64,000 bases of DNA. It comes from Eublepharis macularius (Eukaryota; Chordata; Lepidosauria; Squamata; Eublepharidae). The position numbers were made by a program, and so were the translations under genes. The stretch is taken from contig NC_072795.1 of the NCBI RefSeq assembly GCF_028583425.1, positions 7,215,001 to 7,279,000 on the forward strand. The letters run 5' to 3'. Below the pieces are notes generated by a model that was not told where the DNA came from, did no database searches, and worked only from the letters and a program-made list of their open reading frames with translations. The first letter of the stretch is position 1. Each line of letters starts with the position of its first letter. Of the stretch, positions 34,510 to 44,609 are shown piece by piece.

Positions 34510-34728
34510 CCAGCCTGACCTAGATGGGCCAGGCTGGTCGATCTAGCCCCATCTCAGAAGCTAAGCAGGGTCCGCCCTGGTTAGAATTTGGATGGGAGAC
34601 CACCAAGGAAGCCCAGACCCCACTCTGAACGCAAACAACGGCAAACTCCCTCTGTTCATCTCTTGCCTTGAAAACCCTACAGAGTTGCCCTGGATCAGCT
34701 GCGACTTGACGGCACTTGGCACACTAGT
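34510..34728 (+). mobile_element. 5S rRNA-derived SINE (copy 2)
   Basis: A diverged 5S head, then 'cttgccttgaaaacccta' and the tail 'cagctgcgacttgacggca', the same ending as the BovB LINE. Copies 1 and 2 together split a family-K element (34285-34335 and 34735-34765). Confidence 0.85.
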
Positions 34729-34884
34729 TGAACAGGACTCTTATTCTCCAGGCAGTTGGCAACCCTCACGGGCAAGCTGCAGCTATGGCCTTCGAGGGAA
34801 CGATTCTGCATTAGGACAGGCAGGGCCGACCCCACCCCTGGGTCTCCTTGCTGCCCCCCCAAGCCATTCCCTTCCTATCAAGAA

Positions 34885-35045
34885 GAAGAATGTACTGTTG
34901 AGAATGTGCAGTCGAGTTTCCAGGCGAGAGATGAGCAGAGGTGGTTTGCCATTGCCATCCTCTGCAGAGCCAATCCACGTCTTTCTTAGAAATCTCCTCT
35001 CCAAGTATTATCCACAGCGAACCCTACTTAGCTCCCTCACCTAGA
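34885..35045 (-). mobile_element. 5S rRNA-derived SINE (copy 3)
   Basis: Read on the plus strand it has 'gaggtggtttgccattgcc', 'cctctgcagagcc' and a decayed 5S head. Confidence 0.65.
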
Positions 35046-35950
35046 AAGGGTCTCCTAAAAGTTGCTCTGAGTCTTTCTAGCGCCCTGGGAACCTGGAGTG
35101 CAGAGCAATCGGGAGCAACAAAAAGCCAATGTGAGGCAGTGGCCCAAGACTGGAGAGTCCAGGGTGCAAACTCTTTGGTGGGCAACCTGGGGGGCGAGGG
35201 GGTCACTTTTTCTCTCAGCCTACCTTAGCACAGGCTCAGTTTAAGCGGAATGGGTGGACAGACTCATCCCCCCCCCCAGGCAGCTTTGGACTTGCACGGC
35301 CTCTAGTTGAAAGTAAGCTGCCACCTGTGCAAAGAACCTGCCGCCTTTCTTGAGGTGCTACTTTTCTTCATAGAGGGATTCCTTAAAAAAAAAATGAAAC
35401 GCCTTGTCAGCTCACAGCATTGTGCCCAAGTTGTTCAACAGCTCTCGGCCCATCTCTTGGAGCTTTCCGTTTCTGGTGGGCCTCGGTTTGCAGCCGGAGA
35501 TGTCGACTGCTCCCGAGCAGGGCTTTCGCTCACCGCACGGCAGCTGGACTTCTCTCAGCAGTTGATCTGGCGGGGCCCGGCTCCCTGAGGAGCCAGTGCC
35601 AGCAGGCGGCCGGTGCCTGATGCCTGCAGATGAACTTCCTCCCGTTGGCATCTGTTGGAGAAAAAGGAAGGGTACGCCGCCCACCTGCTGTGGGCACGGA
35701 GGTCACGCACGGTGGCACCTCCAGGGGTTATTTCCCAGCTGTCGGGGGAGTGTGCTGACAGCAGAGCAGAGGGGAACAGATGGGGAACGGCGGAAGTGGG
35801 GGCTGGTTCTGGAAAAATCTTTGTTAACTATGCTTCCAGAAGCATCAAGAGACATGGTGGGGCAGAACTCTGCCCCCTCCCCAGATATTTTTCAACGGAA
35901 CAGAATAAGCAACATGCAACCAGTTTTTATGGTGTGCTAATTCTTCAGCC
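35045..35950. other. Unassigned, no gene seen
   Basis: Several overlapping open frames at 35300-35940 lack resemblance to known families and have no consistent splice sites. I do not call a gene. Confidence 0.4.
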
Positions 35951-35954
35951 ACAA

Positions 35955-36150
35955 CACCCATCCACCTACCATATCTTTATCCCACCTGCCTCCAGCATAC
36001 TGCAAGTGGCATTCTTGGGTTGTCCCTAACGACCCTGTGAGGTAGGCAAGGAAGCCTAAGGTCATTCAACATATTAGTGGCTGAGTGGGGATTTGAACTC
36101 AGATTTCCCAGTTCCTAGAGTGACACTCAAACCGCTGCGCCATACAGACT
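35955..36150 (-). mobile_element. tRNA-derived SINE (family 2), old
   Basis: It has 'ccctgtgaggtaggcaag', 'ggatttgaactcagattt' (B-box side) and 'ctgcgccatacagact'. Confidence 0.55.
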
Positions 36151-36224
36151 CTCTGTAGCCCTCACTGAATCCAGCCAGCCCTCTCCCTGAGTCCAAGAAA
36201 CACCCCTGTGGAGCTAGTTTCAGG

Positions 36225-37366
36225 GAGGCAGACATGTTGGTCTACAGTAGGATTTGAGTCCAGCGGCACCTTAGAGGCCAACAAGATTTTCAAGGTGCAA
36301 ACTTTCGAGAGTCAGATTCCCTTCTTCAGATACAGGAAGGAGTGAAGATCCTGGAGGCTTTATATTCCATTTAGGAGGTGGGTGGGATGAAGCAAAGAAA
36401 GGAGTCAGGAGTCAGTACAATGCTGCTTAATTAGAGCAGAAATAAGCAGGGCTTTTTTTCAGCTGGAACGCGGTGGAATGGAGTTCCAGCACCTCTTAAA
36501 TGGTCACATGGCCGGTGGCCCCGCCCCCTGATCTCCAGACAGAGGGGAGTTTAGATTGCCCTCCACGCCAGTGGCGCGGAGGGCAATCTAAACTCCCCTC
36601 TGTCTGGAGATCAGGGGGCGGGGCCACCGGCCATGTGACCATTTTCGTGGAGGGCGATTTAAACTTTAAAAAACTCCCCCCTTGTTCCAGCTGACCCAAA
36701 GTGACGTCATTGTGCGGTCCTGAGTTCCACCACCTCTTTTCCCAGAAAAAAAGCCCTGGAAATAAGCATCTATAGTGAGATAAGAATCCCATGTCTCTCT
36801 TCAGCCCTGGAGGGGTGTGTGTGTCCGTTCTTCTGTACTTGTAAATGAATTCAAATTCAGCAATCTCACGATTTAACCTCCCTTTAAAGTTTCTCTGAGG
36901 ACAGCCACTTTTAGGTCAGCAGTGGAATGTCCTGGAAGACTAAAACGTTCTCCCACTTTTTTGAGTGTTGCGGTTTTTAATGTCCGATTCGTTCTTTTGT
37001 GTAGGTGCTGACCTGTTTGTCCAATGTAGAGAAGGGAAGGGCATTGCTGTCACTGGATAGCGTACATAACACTGGAAAATGAACGAACGCATGAACTGGA
37101 GGTGTTGTAGCAGGTGTTGTTAGGCCCAGTGATTGTGTTGTCAGATTGAATCTGGGGACAGAGCTGGCACCTTGGTTTGTTGCAAGCAATGGTCACACAG
37201 TCCGTATCCGTCTCAGGAAGTACATTATTGTGAGTGAAAAGTTGTTTAAGATTAGAAGGCTGTCTGTGGGCAAGAAAAGGTTCAGCTCTATCAGAGCTTT
37301 CTGTGGAAGAAGCTGCCATACTTTCTTCTTCTCTATTTTCCATGAAGGACTCTTTCCCTACTTCTT
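36225..37366 (-). mobile_element. Penelope-like element, family B, 5'-truncated with decayed coding region
   Basis: On the minus strand, coding remnants from 37366 include CNKPRCQLCPQI and ITGPNNT, then a TGA stop, then LLYIGQTGQHL and GERFSLPGHSTADLKVAVL, then a frameshift to the end near 36790. The Cys-rich segment followed by YIGQTG matches the GIY-YIG endonuclease end of Penelope-like retroelements. The 3' region, split by the hAT at 36447-36758, runs into the family-B repeat (to 36225) with a core like CTGAAGA...GAAAG. In-frame stop and frameshift make it inactive. Confidence 0.8.
36447..36758. mobile_element. hAT non-autonomous element with near-perfect hairpin (copy G1)
   Basis: Termini CAGGGCTTTTTTTC and (complement) CAGGGCTTTTTTTCTG; perfect GAAATAAG duplications at 36439-36446 and 36759-36766. 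The interior 36498-36644 folds into a hairpin of about 72-bp arms with a 3-nt loop. Confidence 0.95.
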
Positions 37367-37600
37367 CTTGACACATGGGCCTTTTCCACATGTCTTACCT
37401 TCTGCCGGAAGATCGCGGAAGACGGCGTCTTCTCGCATGAAATCGCATAAGGAAGATGCGATTTCGCGCAAAACACCCGCTGTCATCCGGGTGTTTTACG
37501 CGAAATCGTGTCTTCCAGGCGCCATTTCGCGCGAGAAGATGCTGTCTTTCGCGATCTTCTGGCAGAAGGTAAGACGTGTGGAAAAGGCCCATGTGTCAAG
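37367..37600. mobile_element. CpG-rich foldback element
   Basis: Inverted ends CTTGACACATGGGCC / GGCCCATGTGTCAAG enclose imperfect arms containing many CG dinucleotides ('gatttcgcgc', 'atttcgcgcgag'). I find no direct target duplication. It adjoins the Penelope-like fragment ending at 37366. Confidence 0.6.
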
Positions 37601-37619
37601 AGACAATAGAGAAATAAAG

Positions 37620-38640
37620 TAAAGACGAATTTTTAAATGCTGGACTGAATCCTAATTAAACATCATTTAGGATAAGCGCTGAATGTAGAACGAGAGGATT
37701 GTGTGTTATTGCCCTTCCTTTGGATCCTTGCTCGGCCTGATGCTTGAAAATACCATGTGTACTACTCGTTTAGTTTCTGTTAAACTTCCTTATATTTTGA
37801 ATGCTCAAAGACTGATCTTTGTAAATACACCAGGCTTATTTGGCTTTGCTATCCAAACAGCAGCAAAGGGGACTGGCAGCGGGCAAGCTCACCCTCCCTT
37901 GAACACAAAAGCTTGAAATGGTGAAGGTTTGATTTTGTCATCCACACGGCAGCTAGCTAGTACGGGAGAAGTGACAGACGCAGTGGACAAGTGGAGCTTC
38001 TGAACGGCAGCGAAGAGTGCTACATGTGCAAATCGGCGATACTTTCGGATTTGCGTCTTGCTGCCCTGGGAGATGTTTTTATCCCTCCAGATGGGAGTAA
38101 AGGCTGGGGTGGCATTACCAAGTGGAGACTAGAGACGGCTATGGGGTTTTTCCAACCTCCAGGGCACAGGGCTTGCGAATCTGTTCCTTCAGTCATCTCA
38201 CCCCATTACAGGCTGGTTCTCACCAAGGTGGAGAACCTGCGTTTGGGCTTTACCCCATCAGACTGCAAGCAAAGGGAACCTGAAGCAGTAACTCCTTTAT
38301 ATTGAAAATAAAAGCATGCCAGTTGTACCCTGTCCCCGACATACAGTTTTTAATACGCTGGAATCTTTTTTGTCAAATGAAGGAACACTGGATCTGAAAT
38401 GCTAGAGGTCAGACACAAGCTTCTCGCCTCCGTGAGAAAAAGGGCTGCTGTTCCAGGGCCTTTGGCTGTCTCTTCCTCAGAAGGGGCTAAACAGAAACTG
38501 TCTCCCAGACCCCTAAATGGTGGACGGCACTTTAAAGTGCCCTTTCAGTGCAGCTGATGGCTAATGACTTTGAACTTTCTATAGCAAATGAAAACTTCCA
38601 GGGGAAAGTCATGCTTAAGCAGAAAAGAGTATTCATGCAA
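37620..38640. other. Unassigned, no gene seen
   Basis: No recognised exon or repeat family. Confidence 0.4.
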
Positions 38641-38651
38641 TCTGTGTGCAC

Positions 38652-38983
38652 CAGGGCTTTTTTTCAGCTGGAACATGGTGGAACGGAGTTCTGGCACCTC
38701 TTGAAAATGGTCACATGGCTGGTGGCCCCGCCCCCTGATCTCCAGACAGAGGGGAGCTTAGATAGCCCTCAGCGCCACTGGCGTGGAGGGCAATCTAAAC
38801 TCCCCTCTGTCTGGAAATCAGGGGGTGGGGCCACCAGCCATGTGACCATTTTCACCGAGGGCAATTTAAACTTTTAAAAACTCCCCCCCCCTGTTCCAGA
38901 TGACCCAAAGTGACGTCATCGTGTGGTCCTGTGCTAGCAACCCACTGAGTTCCACCACCTCTTTTCCCAGAAAAAAAGCCCTG
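38652..38983. mobile_element. hAT non-autonomous element (copy G2)
   Basis: Same family as 36447-36758 but with a decayed hairpin. Flanks GTGTGCAC (38644-38651) and GCGTGCAC (38984-38991) match at 7 of 8 bases. Confidence 0.9.
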
Positions 38984-38989
38984 GCGTGC

Positions 38990-39675
38990 ACACATACACA
39001 AACCACAAATTCAGGCTGCTTCCCCCCACCTTTTGGAGGGGCACTGGGTCTCCTGCTTTCTAAGAGCAGCACAATAGTCAGAAATGCAACAGGTGCAGCA
39101 CAATCCCCCTGATGGATTTCTGCCTGCCACATAGTTAATACAGGTATAGGACTCCAGTCCCAAATTGTAACACTTCAGTGGCTATTACAGAAGGGGTGGC
39201 CTTCTGCTGAGTGAATATGTTTTAAGTTTTGTGTTTGTGTGTGTGGTGGGGGGGGGAGAGGTCAGTCGCCTCATGGCAGCTTTTGAGTGCTACTTAAAAG
39301 AGTTAAAAAAGGTCAGAGATTTAATGCTTTCCTTTTAGATTTTCAGATATGAGAAGCGTGCCATTCAAATTTTTCACCTCAGGCGCCAAAATCCTTCAGG
39401 TCAGCCCCTGGCTGTGATTCCAAAGAACCAGCCAATTCCAGAAGGTCTTGCGACAAAGAATTTCTGAACTACCACCAAGCGGTCACATCGTGAGAGACTG
39501 TGCGCCTCCCTCTCCAAGGAGGTCCCTTTTGCCGCATCTCTGTTGACGGTTAGACCAGGGGCGCAGAGGACTTCGACACAAATCTGATTGCCAAATGAAC
39601 ATACCTTGATCCGACTCCTTGCTTGTCTGCCAGCTGAGTGTCCTCGTTGGATGTCCTGACTGGTAATCTGCCTCA
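38990..39675. other. Unassigned, no gene seen
   Basis: No recognised exon or repeat family. A short G tract lies at about 39245. Confidence 0.4.
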
Positions 39676-39679
39676 AACA

Positions 39680-40117
39680 CCCGGTGTAGCAAAATCAAAA
39701 GGAGTCCAGTAGCACCTTTCAGACTAACCAATTTTATTGTAGCATAAGCTTTCGAGAATCACAGTTCTCTTTGTCAGATGCATGGAGGGCAAAAAGAAAC
39801 TCGTCAAATATAGAGGAGGAGAGGGGAGGGCAGAGTAGATGCAAACAGCTCCTTCTGATATGGAGATCAGTTTGCTTCTGTTGAGGGAATCAGTTACCTC
39901 TGATAATGAGATAACCATTCATAGTCCCTATTCAGTCCCAGCTTGATAGAGTCAAATTTGCATATGAATTCCAATTCAGCAGCTTCCCGTTGGATTTTGT
40001 TTTGGAAAGGTTTCTGTTGAACTACAGTGACCTTTAAGTCTTTGATGGAATGTCCTGGTAGATTGAAGCGTTCTCCCACTGGTTTCTGGACGTTGCCATT
40101 TCTAATGTAAGATTTGT
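39680..40117 (-). mobile_element. Penelope-like element, family A, C-terminal coding end plus 3' terminal repeat
   Basis: On the minus strand from 40117 the frame reads GHKSYIRNGNVQKPVGERF, then NLPGHSIKDLKVTVVQQ and LNRDYEWLSHYQR before the stop near 39894. This is the typical C-terminal end of a Penelope-like protein after its GIY-YIG domain. About 100 nt later comes the family-A repeat with CTGACAAAG, a stem, and GAAAGCTTATGCTAC. It is cut off abruptly at 40117. Confidence 0.8.
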
Positions 40118-40735
40118 GTCCAGCTAGCCCCACCCTCCAGTGGGAGGCCAAGAGCCCAGGCAGGGAGAGTGAGGACAGCCAGGAGGGGACCAGACCAGAG
40201 GGAGAAGGCACAGGAGACAAGGACAGCCAGCCATCAAGCCAGCCAGCCAGCAACCTTACTGGCAGGGGAAGAAAGGCAGCACAGGGCCATGCCCCAACCT
40301 GCAAGCAGGGTGGAAGGGAGTAGCAAGGACCTGGTGAGGCTGGGAGCAAGGCAGCCTCAGGTGGGACTGGTTGAGGCAATCAGCAAAGAGAGCCCGGCAG
40401 CCAGCAAAGGAGGCACAGGTGTGGCTGGCCAGAGCAGCCAGCAGAACACTACCAGGTGTGGCTGCCAAGGACAGCCTGGGCCGTAGCTAGAGTGCTGGGG
40501 GACGTGGCTGGCAGGTGGAGCCAGGAATGGGTGAAGGGATATAAGGGAAGTCTGCCCAGAGGAGCTGGAGTTCAGGCTTGCTGGCACCCTGCGCAGCTGC
40601 ACCCATGCTGAAGCCTGACAGGTGGTGTCTGCTGTAATAAAGCGGCATGCAGTTGCACATGCACAGAGGTCCTTTCTCCACCATCACACACATTTGGACT
40701 ATTCGGACACACATGAACCACCCCTCGAACATTTT
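40118..40735 (+). mobile_element. Possible solo LTR or retroelement promoter region
   Basis: It begins exactly where the Penelope-like coding sequence stops. GC-rich, with 'ccagccagccagc' repeats, a TATA-like 'gggatataagggaag' at about 40537 and an 'aataaag' poly(A)-like signal at about 40636. No clear TG...CA ends or target duplication found. Confidence 0.3.
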
Positions 40736-40799
40736 GCTCTCTGGTCTTTACCACGCGCAGGATGCTAGCCAAACCGGCGGGTAAAGAATCTCTGGTTCA

Positions 40800-41480
40800 G
40801 CTGGTGGACTAAGGGCCAAACGTGACGCGGAAATCCGCGCGCGCTTTATTCATGCGTTCATCCGTTCACGTGTAAAGTAACAGAGGGAAATTTATTTTTG
40901 ATGGAAAACAAAGCTTGTGGGTGTGAGAAGGAGGAGCAAATCTGCACATCGCTGAGGGTGCTTATTATGGAATAGCTGCCATTTAGACACATTTAACAGC
41001 ATTTACTTACTTGGCAGGGGGAACGTGTAAGGAAAGGACTGGCATTTTGCATCTGTGCATATATGCATATGCATGCTCTCACTCAAGAGATTTCACGGCC
41101 AGAGTCCTTGGTGATGAACCCTGAAAAGGCTAGTGACTAGCACTTAAAACTCATTCCCAGAAAGAAAAGGGGGAGAATGGTATATCAGGGACAGCAACTA
41201 GAAAAGCAACAGCAGGGTGGCGTTGTCCATGCATCAAGGCGGGCTGTTTGGTTCTGGCTCCACCGCAGAGCCGGAGGGGTTAAAGCAATACCCTCCTGTG
41301 ATCGCAGAGCCTGGGAAGTTAATTTAATGAAGTGTGAGGTTTTTTATGTGCTTTTAATTACATCGTAATAATTAACATTATGGACCCTCAGTCCTGATTG
41401 CTTGCTTGCCCTGCGCCAGCTTCCCGCCTGTTTGTAAATAAAATTAACCGCCCGCACCCTGGCACAGCCGCCACCCACGC
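40800..41480. other. Mostly repeat-free; candidate conserved non-coding DNA
   Basis: 41300-41460 holds 'gttaatttaatgaagtg', 'cttttaattacatcg' and 'aataattaacattatgg', clustered TAAT motifs with no repeat match. No exon seen. Confidence 0.3.
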
Positions 41481-41715
41481 TTGCTGGGACGGAAAATTCC
41501 ACCACTGTCGGGGCCCTTGGAACGTTTGCTCCACGCGGCGCCTCTGAGCCTGGCACCAATCACAGGCAAGACACTGGAGGAGACCTGGGTGCACCGTGCA
41601 TAGGAGGGGTGGTACGCTACCATCAGTGCTGCGTTCCAGTTTCGGTTGCTCTTCTCCCACCTAACGGAAGGTGGATGGAAATCTTCAGCTTTTCAAAAAG
41701 GCTGCTAAATTTATA

Positions 41716-41926
41716 GATCCAGAGGAGTCAGCCGGGTTAGTCTGTAGTTGCAAAATAGTAAAGAGTCCAGTAGCACCTTTAAGACTAACCAACTTTATTG
41801 TAGCATAAGCTTTTGAGAGCCACAAACTCTCTGCATCTGATGAAGAGAGTTGTGGTTCTCGAAAGCTTATGCTACAATAAAGTTGGTTAGTCTTAAAGGT
41901 GCTATTGGACCCTTTACTATTTTGCT
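41716..41926. mobile_element. Penelope-like terminal repeat, family A, palindromic
   Basis: Two inverted arms share 'ctttaagactaaccaacttt'. The forward core is CTGATGA at 41837, stem GAGAG (41845-41849) with TTCTC (41856-41860), then GAAA (41861-41864). Confidence 0.75.
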
Positions 41927-41945
41927 AAATTTATTTATTTCATAC

Positions 41946-42175
41946 CATAGAATCATAGGGACCTCCAGGGTCATCTAGTCCAACCCCCTGCACAATGCAA
42001 GGAATTCACAAATACCTCCCCTCCACACACACATCCCCAGTGACCTTTGCTCTATGCCCAGAAGATTGCAAAACACTGTCAGGATCCCTAGCTGAACTGG
42101 CCAGGGGAAAATTGCTACCTGACCCCAAGTTGGTGATTGGCATTTCCCTGGGCATGTAAGAAGGGGCCATGAGAA
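41946..42175 (-). mobile_element. CR1 LINE 3' end
   Basis: From 'agaatcatagggacctccag' through 'agtccaaccccctgcac' to 'ttcccctgggcatgtaag', the inverse of the copy at 2.8 kb. Confidence 0.85.
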
Positions 42176-42177
42176 CT

Positions 42178-42640
42178 AAGCATTTATAGCCTGCCTTTCT
42201 CCCCAATGGAGAGCCAAAGCAAAACCCCCTTCTCCTCTCTTCTGTTTTAACCTCACAGCAACTCCGTGAAGTAAGTTAGGCTGAGAGTGTGTGACTGGCC
42301 CAAGCGTCCGTGGCGGAGGGGGAATTTGAATATCAAGAAGGAAAAACACAGTGTGTAATAACACAAAGTACTCATCAAGGCGGGTAGCCGTGTTAGTCTT
42401 TCTGTAGCAGTAGAAAAAGAGCAAGAGTCCAGTAGCACCTATAAGACGAACAACATTTGGTGTAGGGTAGGAGCTTTCGTGAGCCACTTCTTCAGCTACA
42501 CTCACGAACACCACACTGCTTACACAGCTATTAACTTAATTTTTTTTTTTGCATGGGGTGGAGATTTGAACCTGGCTCTCTCATTTCCTAGTCTAACACT
42601 CTAGCCCCTATACCACACTGCCTTCCAGTGTGAAACAAAG
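42178..42640 (-). mobile_element. tRNA-derived SINE (family 2) split by Penelope-like family C
   Basis: The SINE body to about 42340 and head 42545-42640 ('atttgaacctggctctctca') flank a family-C repeat at 42372-42505 with 'agtccagtagcacctataag'. Confidence 0.6.
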
Positions 42641-42644
42641 AAGC

Positions 42645-43960
42645 CAACATTCTGAAGCAATCTTTGGCTGCTAGGGAAGGGCTGCATTTGTACACCCCTG
42701 AGGGAAAAGCTCGAGCGTTTCTTGGAGCAGGGGACGTTCACAGCATTTTCCTATCTGGGACACCTGCAGTAATATCAGTTGTCTTCCGCCCACGTTTTAC
42801 CACTGCTGCTGCTACCTGTGCCCTAAAGTTAGAGATAACTCTCATGTCTTCTCCACTCCATGTTCTCTTTAAAAATAATATAGCAAATGACATATAATTG
42901 GATGGCGCACTATCATTTCACATACATTTGAAAATGGATTATCCTGTGCGTAAAAGCCAGTCTGGTTGCTAACGACTGCTATAGCGCGATGCCCAACGAT
43001 GCTGAGATGCGGCCAACGGTTCCCTGACCACATGTGAGATTACAAAACAGGCTTCCAGAAATGGTGGCTGGGCGCTTTGGAGAAGAGTATTGTGCGAGTT
43101 CGGGAACTGCTAGGAACAGCTCGCTGGGGTGGGTAGAGGAGTATCGGAGGAGGTGTCTATCTCCTCTGGATCTCAGGTGGGTGAGGTAGTTGGGTGGGGA
43201 GGGGCAAGCAGAGGGCACTGGCTAGCTTGGCAAGATGCCACCTCCACAATTCCCTGGCTGAGGACACTGCTTCAAGCCACCTACTTACAGAGCTGGTTCT
43301 GTCTTGGAAACACATCCAAATAATTTCTCAGGACTGCTGGCCCATCAAGGAGATTGCTAGGAAATTGTCGTTAATTGGCTGATCAAGAGTGCGGAAAACG
43401 AAGGGTGAAATAGTATAACACTGAGCTAACTTGTTGCAGATGCTGGCTGTCTTGGTCATGTAGCCGCGCCGCCTTTTTTTTAACCAGTCCTATTCACCCT
43501 CATGCCTCCACTTTCGAGAACCTCTGAGCATGGGCAGAGTGCTTCAGAAACACTACTTCTCCTTCCCCTTCTTAGAGCAACTGCAGCCCATCCTCATGGG
43601 TTAGAATTAAGGAACAGGCCTTCCTAGGGGGCTCCCGCAGCCTTTTTAGAAATCAAGAGTTTATCAACGCTTCCCTTATCTGTATTTGGAAAAGTGGAAC
43701 TGAAAGAGGTTCAGAAAATCACATATGGGCTGGAGAGAGAAGAAAGACAGAGAGCACGATACAGAGACGGTTCAAAAATCTCGAGCCAACTGCACAGAAC
43801 TACAATTCCCAGGATGCCTTGGGAGCAAAGTAGTAAGATGTAAACCCATTTAAGTTTGTAATGTAAAGTGGAGGCTGAGATAGCTACAAAGCCCGACGGG
43901 TGTTTACATCTGTTCTTGGTGGGGTTGGTTTGAAGGCTGTGTAGGTTTCCATCATGGGCT
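42645..43960. other. Unassigned, no gene seen
   Basis: No recognised exon or repeat family. Confidence 0.4.
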
Positions 43961-44027
43961 CAGGAAGCCCAATTGTCTATTTTTCTCTTTCGATTCTCAT
44001 CATTGTCGTCCTCAGGGAAAGGAAGAA

Positions 44028-44210
44028 GCCAGTGTGGTACAGTGGTAAGAGTGTTGGATTGTGCCCTGGGTTCAAATTCCCAGTCATCCATGAACGAAGC
44101 TTCTTGTGAGGACGGTATGGGAAGGGGAGAGAACCGTGTAAGTGGACCTGAGCTCTTTGGAGGAAAATGGATAGATAGGTAGATAGCTGGTGCTCCCCCT
44201 GCCCTCCACA
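44028..44210 (+). mobile_element. tRNA-derived SINE (family 2-like)
   Basis: tRNA-like 'gccagtgtggtacagtggta' and B-box 'gggttcaaattcccagtc'; the body is diverged. Confidence 0.55.
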
Positions 44211-44223
44211 GATGTAACTGCCT

Positions 44224-44540
44224 TAGAATCATAGAGTTGGAAGGGACCGCCAAGGTCATCCAGTCCAACCTCTTCACAGTGCAGGAAATTCACATCTATC
44301 TCCCTCCAATACACCCTAGTGACTCCTGCTTCATGCCCAGAAGATGGCAAGACACTGTCAGGATCCCTAGCTCACCTGGCCTGGGGAAAATTGCTTCCTG
44401 ACCCCAAAGTGGTGATTGGCATTACCCTGGGCATGTAAGAAAGGGCCACAAGAACTAAGCACTGATGCAACCCTTCCTACCCTCCCTCTCATGGTCTGCC
44501 CAGGTTCACAGAATCAGCACTGCTGTCAGAGGGCCATCTA
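44224..44540 (-). mobile_element. CR1 LINE 3' end
   Basis: It begins 'agaatcatagagttggaagg', continues 'tcatccagtccaacc' and 'ctgacccc', and is longer than the copy at 42.0 kb. Confidence 0.87.
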
Positions 44541-44609
44541 GCCTCTGCTTAAAAACCTACAGAGAAGGGGAGCCCACCTTGTACCAAGCCAGACCATTGA
44601 AAACAGATG

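Noticed and set aside
36496-36792. Matching open frames on both strands
   Set aside because: They arise from the hAT hairpin, where both strands have the same sequence.
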